From positions 197,787,853 to 197,851,852 of the forward strand of contig JASEVX010000001.1 in assembly GCA_031761405.1 (NCBI GenBank): 64,000 nt of DNA. The letters are read 5' to 3'. A program made the translations under genes and the position numbers. This DNA is from Serripes groenlandicus (Eukaryota > Mollusca > Bivalvia > Cardiida > Cardiidae). The notes under the pieces are model-generated. The model saw only the letters and a program-made list of their open reading frames with translations. It was not told the origin of the DNA and ran no database searches. This document shows, one piece after another, positions 15,601 to 23,100 of this stretch; the first letter of the stretch is position 1, and each line of letters starts with the position of its first letter.

Positions 15601-15854
15601 ACTTCTATTAACAATTATTTACATTACTATACCCCACCCACAAAACCATCGATAGCCCATGATGACAGAGCACAATCAGAAATCTTTATCAAGAAGTATA
15701 TAAAAAGGGTGACAAATACTCTTTCGGAGAAACAGTTTATTACAGATTAATTAAAATGTGCCATTACAAGTTCTACTTCTTTAGCATCATCCTTTGTTTT
15801 CTTTTCATCTTTTTGTTCTTTTTTCGCGTCAGTTTTTTTGGCAGTGTCAGCCAT
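551..15854 (-). CDS. PSMD2: PSMD2/Rpn1, 26S proteasome non-ATPase regulatory subunit 2 (12 exons, 3' part off window)
   Basis: Rpn1 is the largest base subunit of the 19S regulatory particle; it docks ubiquitin receptors, shuttle factors and a deubiquitinase next to the ATPase ring, in cytosol and nucleus. Twelve exons join in consistent phase: 15854-15768, 15267-15211, 14558-14394, 10537-10416, 10023-9799, 9245-9087, 8164-8020, 6089-6029, 5068-4922, 2391-2285, 1692-1565 and 638-551, giving 497 codons of a protein near 900 residues in animals. Order along the protein: charged Lys/Asp/Glu-rich N-terminus (1-29), helical N-domain with [21 protein letters not shown] (about 68-88), helical repeats, then the first proteasome/cyclosome repeats (about 390-497) with [14 protein letters not shown] and [14 protein letters not shown]. 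All introns read GT...AG and no frame is broken. The start is the first ATG and the downstream reading is collinear with human PSMD2. The remaining exons should lie left of position 1. Family identity is very sure from conserved peptides. Confidence 0.97.
665..785 (-). mobile_element. SINE 3' fragment of the 16637 family
   Basis: Minus-strand match to the SINE tail: TTTCAAACAGTATTCCAGTTATATCACAG-type region and GGAACACATGGGTCAC. 5' truncated. Confidence 0.55.
1368..1527. mobile_element. TTAA MITE, shortened copy in PSMD2
   Basis: Left CCCTTTCCCACATAAGGCAT with TTAA, right GTTGTATATGGGAAAGGGG; ends about 37 bp from PSMD2 exon 11. Confidence 0.8.
1565..1692 (-). CDS. PSMD2: PSMD2 coding exon 11 (PC repeats)
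   Basis: Encodes [20 protein letters not shown] and then [20 protein letters not shown], ending in a split Gly codon at the donor GG|GTAAGAG. The acceptor is GATACAG. Collinear with human PSMD2. Confidence 0.95.
1742..1911. mobile_element. TTAA MITE, left end lost
   Basis: GCAGACGCATTTTGAAGCGT to GTTGTATGTGGGAAAGGG plus TTAA. Confidence 0.75.
2285..2391 (-). CDS. PSMD2: PSMD2 coding exon 10 (first PC repeat)
   Basis: Encodes [19 protein letters not shown] and [16 protein letters not shown], the start of the proteasome/cyclosome toroid. The acceptor is TTTTCAG and the donor AAG|GTAAGT. Confidence 0.96.
2656..2720. mobile_element. TTAA MITE, left fragment
   Basis: CCCTTTCCCACATACAGACA to TTTTGAAAACATTGTTG, then lost. 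Confidence 0.75.
2895..4150. repeat. Tandem array with alternating (dimeric) monomers
   Basis: Eight units of about 150 bp, each with GTCCAAAAAGGGGCATAACT and TTGACGAAATCC. Two types alternate: one with GATTACAAAGCCATATACAT, the other with CACTACAAAGCCTAATACAC. The basic repeat is therefore a dimer of about 300 bp. It lies in the PSMD2 intron between exons 9 and 10. Confidence 0.92.
4150..4206. repeat. Terminal hairpin of the tandem-array element
   Basis: After the array comes CTGAACGGACGGACATGACC and then GACCGTTTTTAAAAAACGGTC (4183-4203), a palindrome. This looks like the end of a mobile element carrying the array, comparable to the GGACGGACG heads of the other AGCTC-type elements. Confidence 0.6.
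4209..4363. mobile_element. TTAA MITE, right part
   Basis: GAGAAATTACTCATGAGCAA hairpin to TGTAAGTGGGAAAGGG; begins where the tandem-array element ends. Confidence 0.75.
4613..4827. mobile_element. TTAA MITE, complete copy (reference description)
   Basis: Flanked by TTAA on both sides. It starts CCCTTTCCCTCGTACGATAA and ends GCGTCTATATGAGGGAAAGGG-type sequence. Parts: outer inverted repeats; CTGCAGCAGAC and GTCTGCTGCAG near the ends; an off-centre hairpin GACAAAAGGAGAAATTGC / GCAATTTCTTCTTTTGTC; and a unique AT-rich side with ATTGAATGGATAACCTATGA. No ORF. The TTAA duplication and CCC ends suggest a piggyBac-type non-autonomous element. Confidence 0.93.
4922..5068 (-). CDS. PSMD2: PSMD2 coding exon 9
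   Basis: Encodes [34 protein letters not shown] and [14 protein letters not shown]; the final Gly codon is split at the donor GTAAGT. The acceptor is TATACAG. Very close to human [20 protein letters not shown]. Confidence 0.96.
5343..5478. mobile_element. TTAA MITE, right part
   Basis: GAGCAATTTCTCCTTTTGTC to GTTGTATGTGGGAAAGGG. Confidence 0.78.
5660..5750 (-). mobile_element. tRNA-like SINE head fragment
   Basis: Minus strand reads TTGTAGTGGTAGAGCATCCA then GGTTTGATCCCTTGCC, A-box and B-box-like spacing of a tRNA-derived SINE head. No folded tRNA can be claimed. Confidence 0.55.
6029..6089 (-). CDS. PSMD2: PSMD2 coding exon 8
   Basis: A short 61-nt exon encoding [20 protein letters not shown] plus one base. 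The acceptor is TTTAAAG and the donor GTAAGT. It aligns with human [18 protein letters not shown]. Confidence 0.95.
6484..7757 (-). mobile_element. Helentron/pearl-like element with tandem core (AGCTCTACTGG family)
   Basis: On the minus strand it opens AGCTCTACTGGCCAAAGGCC and closes GGGCCTCTTG. The core is about seven tandem units of roughly 155 bp, each with CAAGGGCCATAATCCAGTC and GGAACCGAGCTCTCATGGAT. Apparent ORFs here are tandem-repeat translations. It lies in the PSMD2 intron between exons 7 and 8. Confidence 0.85.
7785..7898. mobile_element. TTAA MITE fragment
   Basis: Hairpin GTGACAAAAGGAGAAATTAG / GAGCAATTTCTCTTTTTGTC, right end TATGTCGGAAAAGGG. Directly after the AGCTCTACTGG element. 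Confidence 0.78.
8020..8164 (-). CDS. PSMD2: PSMD2 coding exon 7
   Basis: Encodes [19 protein letters not shown], then [20 protein letters not shown], ending LAREG-type junction LARE. The acceptor is CCTTTTAG and the donor GAG|GTGGGT. Phase runs cleanly from exon 6 (split Ile codon) into exon 8 (phase 0). Confidence 0.95.
8289..8545. mobile_element. Repeat with TACCCCCAG / CTGGGGGTA ends
   Basis: Inverted ends AATACCCCCAGC and ATCTGGGGGTATAAT. The right part has CAGACCAACGGACCGACAAG, the header type seen in other element heads. No coding potential. In the PSMD2 intron between exons 6 and 7. Confidence 0.6.
8845..8990 (-). mobile_element. tRNA-like SINE head fragment
   Basis: Minus strand reads GTGGTACAGAGGTAGAGCTT then CAAAGGTCCCGGGTTCGAAT. 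The same head type appears at 53880. The body is short. Confidence 0.6.
9087..9245 (-). CDS. PSMD2: PSMD2 coding exon 6
   Basis: Encodes [20 protein letters not shown] and then [18 protein letters not shown], ending SCKD. The acceptor is GTTACAG and the donor GTAAGT. It is collinear with human YVPEPEN...[23 protein letters not shown]. Confidence 0.96.
9340..9775. repeat. Degenerate repeat with GAAACACAAACT-like units
   Basis: Three loosely related stretches of about 110-150 bp with TTTCAT..AAT and GCGATGACGT-like motifs. Family unknown, probably an old core array. Confidence 0.4.
9799..10023 (-). CDS. PSMD2: PSMD2 coding exon 5
   Basis: A 225-nt exon starting [13 protein letters not shown] and ending YTRVCLYLT, with [20 protein letters not shown] in the middle. 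The acceptor is TTTACAG and the donor AG|GTAAAA; both ends split codons in matching phase. Confidence 0.96.
10285..10376. mobile_element. TTAA MITE remnant
   Basis: TTCAACTCTTTTCAAGAATAAT, GTTGTCTGTTGCAGATTGTA and TAAGGGTAAGGG plus TTAA. Confidence 0.55.
10416..10537 (-). CDS. PSMD2: PSMD2 coding exon 4
   Basis: Encodes [19 protein letters not shown] and then [20 protein letters not shown]; the last Arg codon is split across the donor CAG|GTAAGG. It matches the human ADIISVLAMTMSGE...[10 protein letters not shown] region. Confidence 0.95.
10803..11865 (-). mobile_element. AGCTCGCCTATTC-family Helentron/pearl-like element
   Basis: On the minus strand it begins AGCTCGCCTATTCGAAGAAA and ends CTCTTG. 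The right part holds about three tandem units of roughly 172 bp with GGGACTTGACATACAAGGTC; the left part is A-rich. It lies in the PSMD2 intron between exons 3 and 4. Confidence 0.8.
11876..14362 (-). mobile_element. AGCTCACC-related pearl-like element, interrupted by an hAT-like element
   Basis: On the minus strand the head (to 14362) reads AACTCGCCTGTTTAGGAAGT followed by GAGTTATTGTGATTGCCC. Core units contain CCATGTTGATTGGTC- and GGCCATGTTTTTTG-like stretches (11950-12115 and 13807-14180). The hAT-like element at 12115-13806 splits it. The 3' end is not clear. Confidence 0.65.
12115..13806. mobile_element. Non-autonomous hAT-like element, 1.69 kb
   Basis: Terminal inverted repeats CAGGGCTGTACAAA / TTTGTACAGCCCTG, flanked by CCAAC on both sides (12110-12114 and 13807-13811). 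Several GGACAAGT repeats lie near the ends. I see no transposase ORF. CAGGG ends fit hAT; a 5-bp duplication is short for hAT, so the superfamily is tentative. Confidence 0.8.
14394..14558 (-). CDS. PSMD2: PSMD2 coding exon 3
   Basis: Encodes 55 residues (49-103) including [18 protein letters not shown], one of the best conserved Rpn1 stretches. The acceptor is GGTTTTAG, the donor CAG|GTTAGT, and both edges are phase 0. The next intron (about 3.9 kb) holds several transposons. Confidence 0.96.
15211..15267 (-). CDS. PSMD2: PSMD2 coding exon 2
   Basis: A 57-nt exon encoding [19 protein letters not shown] (19 residues), collinear with the human SEEDKQLQDELEMLVERL segment. The acceptor is ATTTCAG and the donor GTAAGT; both edges are phase 0. 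Confidence 0.95.
15368..15547. mobile_element. TTAA MITE, eroded copy in PSMD2 intron 1
   Basis: Left CCCTTTCCCAAATGAAGATT with TTAA, right TTGTTGGAAAGGTGGG plus TTAA. Confidence 0.75.
15768..15854 (-). CDS. PSMD2: PSMD2 coding exon 1
   Basis: Encodes residues 1-29, starting [19 protein letters not shown] and ending KEVEL, a charged tail typical of the family. The donor is CTT|GTAATG and the exon ends on a codon boundary. Reading on would reach a stop within a few codons, which supports the splice here. Confidence 0.9.
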
Positions 15855-16620
15855 GATTGCCGGTTTTTGGACTGGTTCTGAAATGACAGGTTGGGACTTT
15901 CGTTTAGTTTACTCGGGTTGCCCAGCAAAACAAATGCACGTGCGAACGTCGTCTGTTATCTGCCTAACAAGCACTCGGAATAATATGTATAACATATAGA
16001 CACTCTAGAGATGCTTCTTCGCGAGAAAATAGTTAGTTCCTATGCCAGTATATCGTAATAGGGAAGGGCAGATTGTATTATATTTTCACATTCAAATTTC
16101 GTTATGAGGAAAATAATCAGATAACGCACTGAAATTAAATTAATAAAATTCAGATAAAAGGATAAAAGGTTTCATTTCGACATATTTTAAAGCTAAACTG
16201 ATATTTTTAAACACTTAGTTTTCTAGTTCCTTGATGACAACAGAGACATTTATGAATACATGTATCTTTTTGTCTCTGGTGACAATGTCGTCGACATTAT
16301 TTTATTACAAATCTCTTCTTGCGTTTTTGCACGCGTTTCAAATCCCAATTTCAATCCAATCCGTGCAAAATCACGCGAAACTTTGACTCCAAAAGGGGTT
16401 TCCTTTGTTGTTTCATCCGTTAATGTCCATGACCCACTCTGAAGCATTATCATAGCATGAATTTAAATAAATAGATATCTGACCTTTTAATGTGGCACAT
16501 CACTTTAACTCGTGCACTTTATTTGAATACTCATAAATACGGAAATCCTCAGGTATATTTGTCTTTTGGCTTATTTCCAATGGTACTTACTTAATATCCG
16601 AAGAACTCGAAAGAATAAGA
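15855..16620. other. 5' flank of PSMD2
   Basis: This non-coding stretch upstream of the PSMD2 ATG must contain its promoter if there is no 5' UTR intron. I see no clear TATA box and no recognisable repeat. Confidence 0.5.
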
Positions 16621-16636
16621 GTGGGGTTCAATTGAT

Positions 16637-16929
16637 TGATTGATTGGGGTTTAACGCCGTTTTCAACAATTTCTCAGTTATATCACGGCGGCCAGTTCAC
16701 CTACTCATGCATTTCCTGGTTTTCTCACACCAGTACTCCACACAACAATCTTCCCAAGCAACTGGCTGCTTTTCCACATATACTTATCCCATTGGTGGAA
16801 GATGAATGACGCATGTCGCATTGCCTTTTGTCAATCGTCGGAAAGAAAGTTGGCCGAGCCGGGATTCGAACTCACAACCCCTGGATTGACAGCCCGCGTC
16901 GCTACCGACTGAGCTACCGGGGCTCGGTA
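16637..16929 (-). mobile_element. tRNA-derived SINE with perfect 13-bp target duplication
   Basis: Read on the minus strand it begins with a tRNA-like head (A-box-like TAGCTCAGTCGG, B-box-like GTTCGAATCCC) and ends GGCGTTAAACCCC plus ATCA repeats. It is flanked by GGGTTCAATTGAT at 16624-16636 and 16930-16942, so it is a complete and fairly young insertion. Confidence 0.93.
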
Positions 16930-17325
16930 GGGTTCAATTGATAGATGATTGACGTGTATGGATAGATCATCAGATTATAAGGTATAATTAGATTAAAAAG
17001 TCATGTACATTTAACGGAATAACAAAATGTAGAATGTCTAAAATTTTCGAATTAATCAAACAGAACACATCAGGAGTCAAAATGTCGAGAGAGATCATAT
17101 GTCAAATTTCCCATGCCCCGAATAGACAATACAAAGCCAAATATCGCTACTGCATACTTCATATTTTAGTGACCATATTTTGGAATTTCAATACGTTTAA
17201 ACTGCGCATGACCATCTGCATGTTATTGCGCCGGAAAAATGTCCAGGTATATAATACATACATGTCTTAATATGTTTCCGACTCCTGATTCGACATTAAA
17301 GTCATTCGACACTTTGACCGTAAAC

Positions 17326-17517
17326 AGAGCTCTAGATAAGGAGCATTTTTCATGTTCTAAACTCCTTATTTGACGTCCAAAACCTATGTTGTGGGTACTC
17401 AAAGGAATCGTCTAAGTGAGACGATTCTTTTGAGTACCCACAACATAGGTTTTAATGAGTGCTAAGACGGATATTATATAAGAAAAACCCATTTACTCCT
17501 CCTTATCTAGTCCTCTG
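17326..17517. mobile_element. Foldback repeat, GGGTACTCAAAAGAATC family
   Basis: The ends read CTAGATAAGGAG and CTCCTTATCTAG. The centre (17388-17454) is an almost perfect palindrome around CAAAGGAATCGTCTAAGTGA, in which both arms carry CCTATGTTGTGGGTACTC. No ORF; related copies lie near 36.4, 43.8, 49.0, 50.4 and 62.0 kb. Confidence 0.8.
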
Positions 17518-17745
17518 CGTAAACCCTATATAACGAAATTATTTTGTATACATATTTGTATGAAATATCCTTTGAAGTCGTGTATAGCAGCCAGACCTCA
17601 CAGCAATCGGATCAATCCCCCATCCCCACTCATGACCTAATATATCTGCGACAGATAACTTTGAAAAACACATTGTCAATTTCTATAAATAAAAGTATTA
17701 TTAATTATTCAACTCCAGCCTGCAGTCATACACAGCCTTAATTAA

Positions 17746-17967
17746 CCCTTTCCCTCATATAGACGCTTTCTGACGCCTCTGCAGCAGACGGATTTTTAAA
17801 ACATAGTGACTAAGGAAGAAATTGCTCAAAACGAGTAATTTCTCCTTTTGCCACAATGTTTTTCCACTTTTAGTCATAGGTTATCCACTCAATTATAGAG
17901 ATTTTCTATTTTTTGACAAAATATGTTGAAAGTCGTCTGCTGCAAAAATGTCGTATGAGGGAAAGGG
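17746..17967. mobile_element. TTAA MITE, complete copy (intergenic)
   Basis: 222 bp in the opposite orientation to the 4613 copy, with TTAA on both sides; CATATAGACGCTTTCTGACG at the left end and TCGTATGAGGGAAAGGG at the right. Confidence 0.93.
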
Positions 17968-18269
17968 TTAAACAACACAGATGTTATTATTTTCATCTCA
18001 TTTTATTTATGAATATGGCAGATTGGGTTTTTACCATTCTGATGGAGTGACTTGTCTGCGATGCATTAAGCCGTAGGTAGTAACAAAGTAGAAGTAGAAT
18101 TTCAATCAAGTTGAAAACGTTCAAAGATTCAGATACATGTATTTTATATGTCTCTGGAACATTGTGACAAAATTAGAATTATCACATTATAAGCAATCTC
18201 TCATTTCTCGAAAGTGTTTTTCAAATGTCGTCTGCTTCAGATGCGACAAAATGCGTCTGCAAGAAGAAT

Positions 18270-18850
18270 TACGAGTTGATCCGTCTGGTTCATATATCCG
18301 GGGTTTTATACCGTATTGTAATTAAAGATTTAACCAGTCTGAATAAAAATAGTTATAGTTTCAGAGGGGAAAATATAATTAAAATCAACAAATAAAATAC
18401 TTATTTTCTTAATAAGAACTCTTGAATTATGAAAAACATTTTTGATTATACTTAAAAATAATAAAAATAAAAAAAGGTATCGGTCGTCAATATAAATAAC
18501 CCATGATGCTTTGCGAAATATTTGTGCGAAAACTGTCAAAAAGTTTGTGGTCTTGAGCTTTCTTAATAAATTGGCGTTTTGTTGGAACATGTCAAGTTTC
18601 TAGGGGTCTGAAAACAACACACGGACAGCAATTTATTCCAGCCTTGAAGATGTATTGATGGATATATTATGTTTATTCTCAGAAACACGCTATAGAAGTA
18701 TCTAGACGGAGAAAGGCATTTTTCAATATATTGAGCAGGTGAAAATATCAAGGTAGATATCAAAAGTAAGACGATCATTTAATTTTGTATTGGCAACATC
18801 TCTCCTTATATCTTAACATACTGACTTTCTGTCACACTCTGTTTGTGTTT
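18270..18850. other. Intergenic AT-rich DNA
   Basis: Nothing recognisable: no repeat family, RNA gene or conserved coding stretch seen. Confidence 0.5.
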
Positions 18851-18854
18851 GTCT

Positions 18855-18935
18855 CCCCACACCTTTCTCTTTCTCTCTCTCTCTACCACTCTCTCTTTCT
18901 ATATAATGTTATATCCTCTCTCTCTCTTTCTTCCC

Positions 18936-18980
<45 letters not shown>

Positions 18981-19137
18981 TCTCCCCCCCCCCCCCTCTC
19001 ACTATATCTCTCCATTTCCTTCCCCTCTCCCTCTCTCACTCCTTCTGCACCTCCCTCTCTATTCCTCACTCTCTCTCTCCCATCTCTCTCTCTCTCTCTC
19101 TCTCTCCTCTCTCTCTTCTCTCTCTCTCCTCTCTCTC

Positions 19138-19218
<81 letters not shown>

Positions 19219-19230
19219 CCATCCCTCTCC
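18855..19230. repeat. Long CT/GA microsatellite tract
   Basis: About 370 bp made almost entirely of CT repeats, with two runs of C of about 14 bases each (near 18935 and 18985). It lies about 0.7 kb before the KIF17 ATG. Open frames here encode only Ser-Leu or Arg-Glu repeats and are not genes. Confidence 0.97.
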
Positions 19231-19390
19231 GTGTATTCAAGACTTGTAACTCCCTTTTGATCATATACTTTGTTTCTGTACTTGGAATGCAATTTTATAT
19301 TGTGACTGTTCGCGTCTTGGATGCAATATAAATATGTAACGTTGGTATATTATTATTAAGGGCCTAATGTTGCACTCAGTGGATCAATTG

Positions 19391-19632
19391 CCCCTTCCTA
19401 AATGTATACAACAAGTCTAAAGAAGACGACTTTGAAAACATATAGTAAAGAATATATATTTTTTTTTTTATAAACACTGTATAAATGAAGAAAATTTAAT
19501 GAATAAAGTTGAAAACATTGTGGCAAAAGGAGATCATGCTCATAATCAAAGAGCAATTTCTCCTTTTGCCACAATGTTTTCAAGAGTTGTCTGCTGCAGA
19601 AGTGTCAGAAAGTATCTACCTGTTTGAAAGGG
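19391..19632. mobile_element. TTAA MITE, diverged CACATAC copy
   Basis: Middle GTTGAAAACATTGTGGCAAA; long hairpin GGAGATCATGCTCATAATCA / GAGCAATTTCTCCTTTTGCC; right end CTGTTTGAAAGGG. About 320 bp before the KIF17 ATG. Confidence 0.75.
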
Positions 19633-19927
19633 TTAGACTCTTTTGACTTTCAACAGTGCACCAATATTATCGTGGTCAACTAGGGCAAACAAGTATAATT
19701 TGAATATGTCACTTAATTGTAGGTTGACTACTTCTCTAAAAAATCACCAATTAAATACACAATTAATTATTGAGGCAATCTGTTAAAGTAATATTACTTG
19801 GTATCAAGTTGTTTTCACACTGAAACCTGAACCAGTCTTTCATAAGGTCAAGGCCACATACAAAAATCCAGCAAAGTGGAAGCAAGCAAAGTTTATTTAA
19901 ATAGTTATCAGTTCATTAGAAACAAAT

Positions 19928-19953
19928 CATTTTTATTTGTTTACAGCAACAAG
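19928..19953 (+). promoter_or_regulatory. KIF17: Probable acceptor of a 5' UTR intron of KIF17
   Basis: A pyrimidine-rich run ending TTTGTTTACAG lies seven bases before the start ATG. It is a strong 3' splice site, so the transcription start and a non-coding exon probably lie further upstream. Confidence 0.6.
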
Positions 19954-20180
19954 ATGAGTGAAACTGTAAAAGTAATCGTGAGATGTCGTCCCATGAACAC
20001 CAGGGAAAAGGATCTGAATTGCAAATGTTGTGTTACAATGAAAGAAAGTACGGCACATTGTTCCATTCAAAACCTGTCAGATCCAAAGCCCCTCCAAAAG
20101 CGTTCACCTTTGATGGATCGTACTTTGTTGATTCAACCACAGAGAATATTTATAATGAGATAGCATATCCACTTGTTGAG
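19954..20180 (+). CDS. KIF17: KIF17 coding exon 1, with one-base frameshift
   Basis: Encodes [20 protein letters not shown] and on to QNLSDPK in one frame; the reading then continues as [20 protein letters not shown] and [11 protein letters not shown] one frame over. Human KIF17 runs straight through this point (PPKQFTFDGAY...), so one base is missing near 20083-20090. The donor is GAG|GTAAAG. The ATG follows seven bases after a strong TTTACAG acceptor. Confidence 0.93.
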
Positions 20181-23100
20181 GTAAAGTATTTCACTAATAA
20201 TAATTACATATGTGTGGAAAGAGACCTACCTGCATGTTTGTGCTTAGATGTATCCAAATAGATACTGCTTTATAGAAATTTCTTGAAAAATGTTATGACT
20301 TATAAGGGAACAGTGCCGAGCCAGATCAAACTGTACAGATGTTCTGGCTGATCTTAATTTACACTGGTTGGTTGGTTTTAGTAGTTTGACGCTCACAATG
20401 TTCAGAGAAGTCACTGAAAATGACTGTTGGAAAAAGGGTCTTTAAGTTAATGTTATTTATTTATTGTATCTAATCGTAGATGAAGCTTTTTCTATTGTGT
20501 ATATAGAGACCTAGAGATCTAAATATGGTGGTTTAAGATTTCCTTTATTCACCATATATTCATGGATAATTGTTGATACATATTTTATTTGAATCCTTTA
20601 CTATCAATGTGATACTGATATTATTACAAAATTGTGTTAAAAGAATTAGTAATACAATAAATTTTTAGCTCGCCTATTCAATGAAATAGGGGGAGCTTAT
20701 GTAAAAAACTCCAGCGTCCGCGTTGGCGTACATGTTGCCTGCTTGGTCAAACCTTTGTGTGCAAGGCCTTTTCTCAGACACTGTGTATGCTGTTGCTTTG
20801 AAACTTCACACACTTATTCAGGGTCATTAGGTGACCCTTGTATGTCTAGTCCCATAAATCTGGATTAAATTTTTACCGAATTGTGCCCCTTTTTGGACTT
20901 AGAATTTTGGTCAAACCATTGCGTGCAAGGCCTTTTCTCAGACACTGTGTATGCTGTTACTTTGGAACTTCACACACTTATTCAGGGTCATTAGATGACC
21001 TTGCTATGTCAAGTCCCATAACTCTGGAATAAATTTTGACTGAATTGTGCCCCTTTTTAGCTCGACTTTTGAAAAAAAAAAAAAAGCTATTGTCATGACC
21101 CTGGCGGCGTGGTCGTCCGGTTAAGGTTTTTTGTTCAGCTTATTTTTTCTTTTTTTTTTCTCCTTATCAGTCGAGCGTCTGTGCCGTATGCAGTGCTCTT
21201 GTTTGGACTTAGATTTTTTGTCAACATTTTGCGTGAAAGGTCTTTTCTCAGACACTGTACTATGCTGTTGCTTTGAAACTGCGCACACTTATTCAGGGTC
21301 ATTAGATGATTTAATTATCAAAATAAGCAATATCATGGAATCGAACCAAAGGTTGAGTCCCTAAAATAATATTTAATTAGTTGGCGAGATATAAACATGA
21401 GATCATGGTAGCTTTTAAAACCGTCTAGGAAAATTCCAAAATACTTATTTGACAATCAAACCCTGTGTTGTGATTCTTTTGAGTACCCACATAGGGTTTG
21501 GCTGAGTTTTTGAGAAATATAGTTGGTAAAGACAAATTTACTCCTGAACAGATTCATGGTTATTCATGGTCTTAGTTATGTTTGAATGTTTTCCTTCCTG
21601 GTTGAAGAGTGGAAGTTAATCAGAAGAAGGGTCATTTATATGACACTGACAGAATTTGAAACACTTGTTGACATGTGACTCTTGCTGAGAAACATTGTTC
21701 CTTGAATGTGCTCATGTCTTGCTTAGAAAAATCCCCTATGTTTTAAAACAATTAATTGTTAACAAGTAAAGATTTGTTAAATTCAAGTATATGTATATGA
21801 AAAAATAAGTAATCATGTATATGAAGATGTAAGTAAGATGCTAGTAAATCTTGAAGTTGGCGCATCAGGATAAAAAGCTTTGAGAGTAGTGGTGTAAGAA
21901 TACAAGCTAAAGAAAATTGGAGTAACAATTCAAAGGCTAACAATTGTAATTGAAATATATTGCAATATGCCACATTTGTATTGAAATTACTATAATACAC
22001 ATTGCAGTTTCTTTTGGGTACTGTTTATGATTAGATTATAACCTTGAGACTATCGTGAGTACTTATCATCTATAAGAGCTCAATCTTTTGCCAATCCGAT
22101 AAGTGGATCAATTCCACAAACCCAACTTTTTAGCTCACCAGAAGGTGAGTTATTGTGATCGTTCTATGTACGGTGTGCGTCATGCATCCTTCATCATCTT
22201 CTCGTCAGTAACCAGTGGGTCAATTGGGGTGAAACTTCACAGAAAGCATCCTCTCAATGACAACACCAGAATTCTCTTTTGGGATCTATGCGGAATACTG
22301 ATTTCCATGGCAATCAAACGAAAAAAAATCATTTTGTAGAAATGTTCTTTGGGTGACCCTCTATCAGATTCCTTCAAGCCATGTTGATTGTCGTATCAGG
22401 TACTACACATATGTACCCGAGGGTCTTTGGGTGACACCATAGCATTATTTCCAAATAATCGCCACCTACGGCTACCTTCAGCAAGGTATCTTCATCGTCG
22501 TCATCGCTGCTGTCTGTGTCATAGTTATTTTGTATGAGATCCATGTCTCCGATCGTTAAATTAAATACTATTCTCACCGGCCTGCATCACCGCAAGGCTA
22601 ACCAATCTTAAATAAGTGTAAATATATGACAATCTAGTAATGATCATTATGTCTGGCTGTACACATGGCGATTCGCATCCCACTTACGGCAGTTTACGAT
22701 ATTCTCGTACTTTATCGCGTGGTGTCATATGCTGCCCGCGAGGCAGGTACGTTTGTACATATGTGTAGTACCTGATACGACAACGACTTTAAAAATCTTC
22801 TCCTCCGAAAGTGTATAGCTGATTTTCAAATAATTTTGTAGAAATGTACCTTGGCTGACTCTCTATCAAACTCCTTCAAGCCATGTTGATTGGTCAAAAA
22901 GCCTGACCACCAGGGTCTGGGGCTGTTTTGCCTAATATGCATATAGTCAAAACTTTAAAAAAAATCTTCTCCTCCGAAAGTGTCTGGCTGATTTTCTAAT
23001 AATTTTGTATATAGAAATGTTTCCTGGATGACCCTCTTTTAGATTTTTTCAAGCCATGTTGATTCATAAAAAACATGGCCACCAGGGGCGCGGGGCTGCT

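Noticed and set aside
18785..19331. Long Ser/Leu and Arg/Glu open frames
   Set aside because: Frames across the CT microsatellite; pure low complexity.
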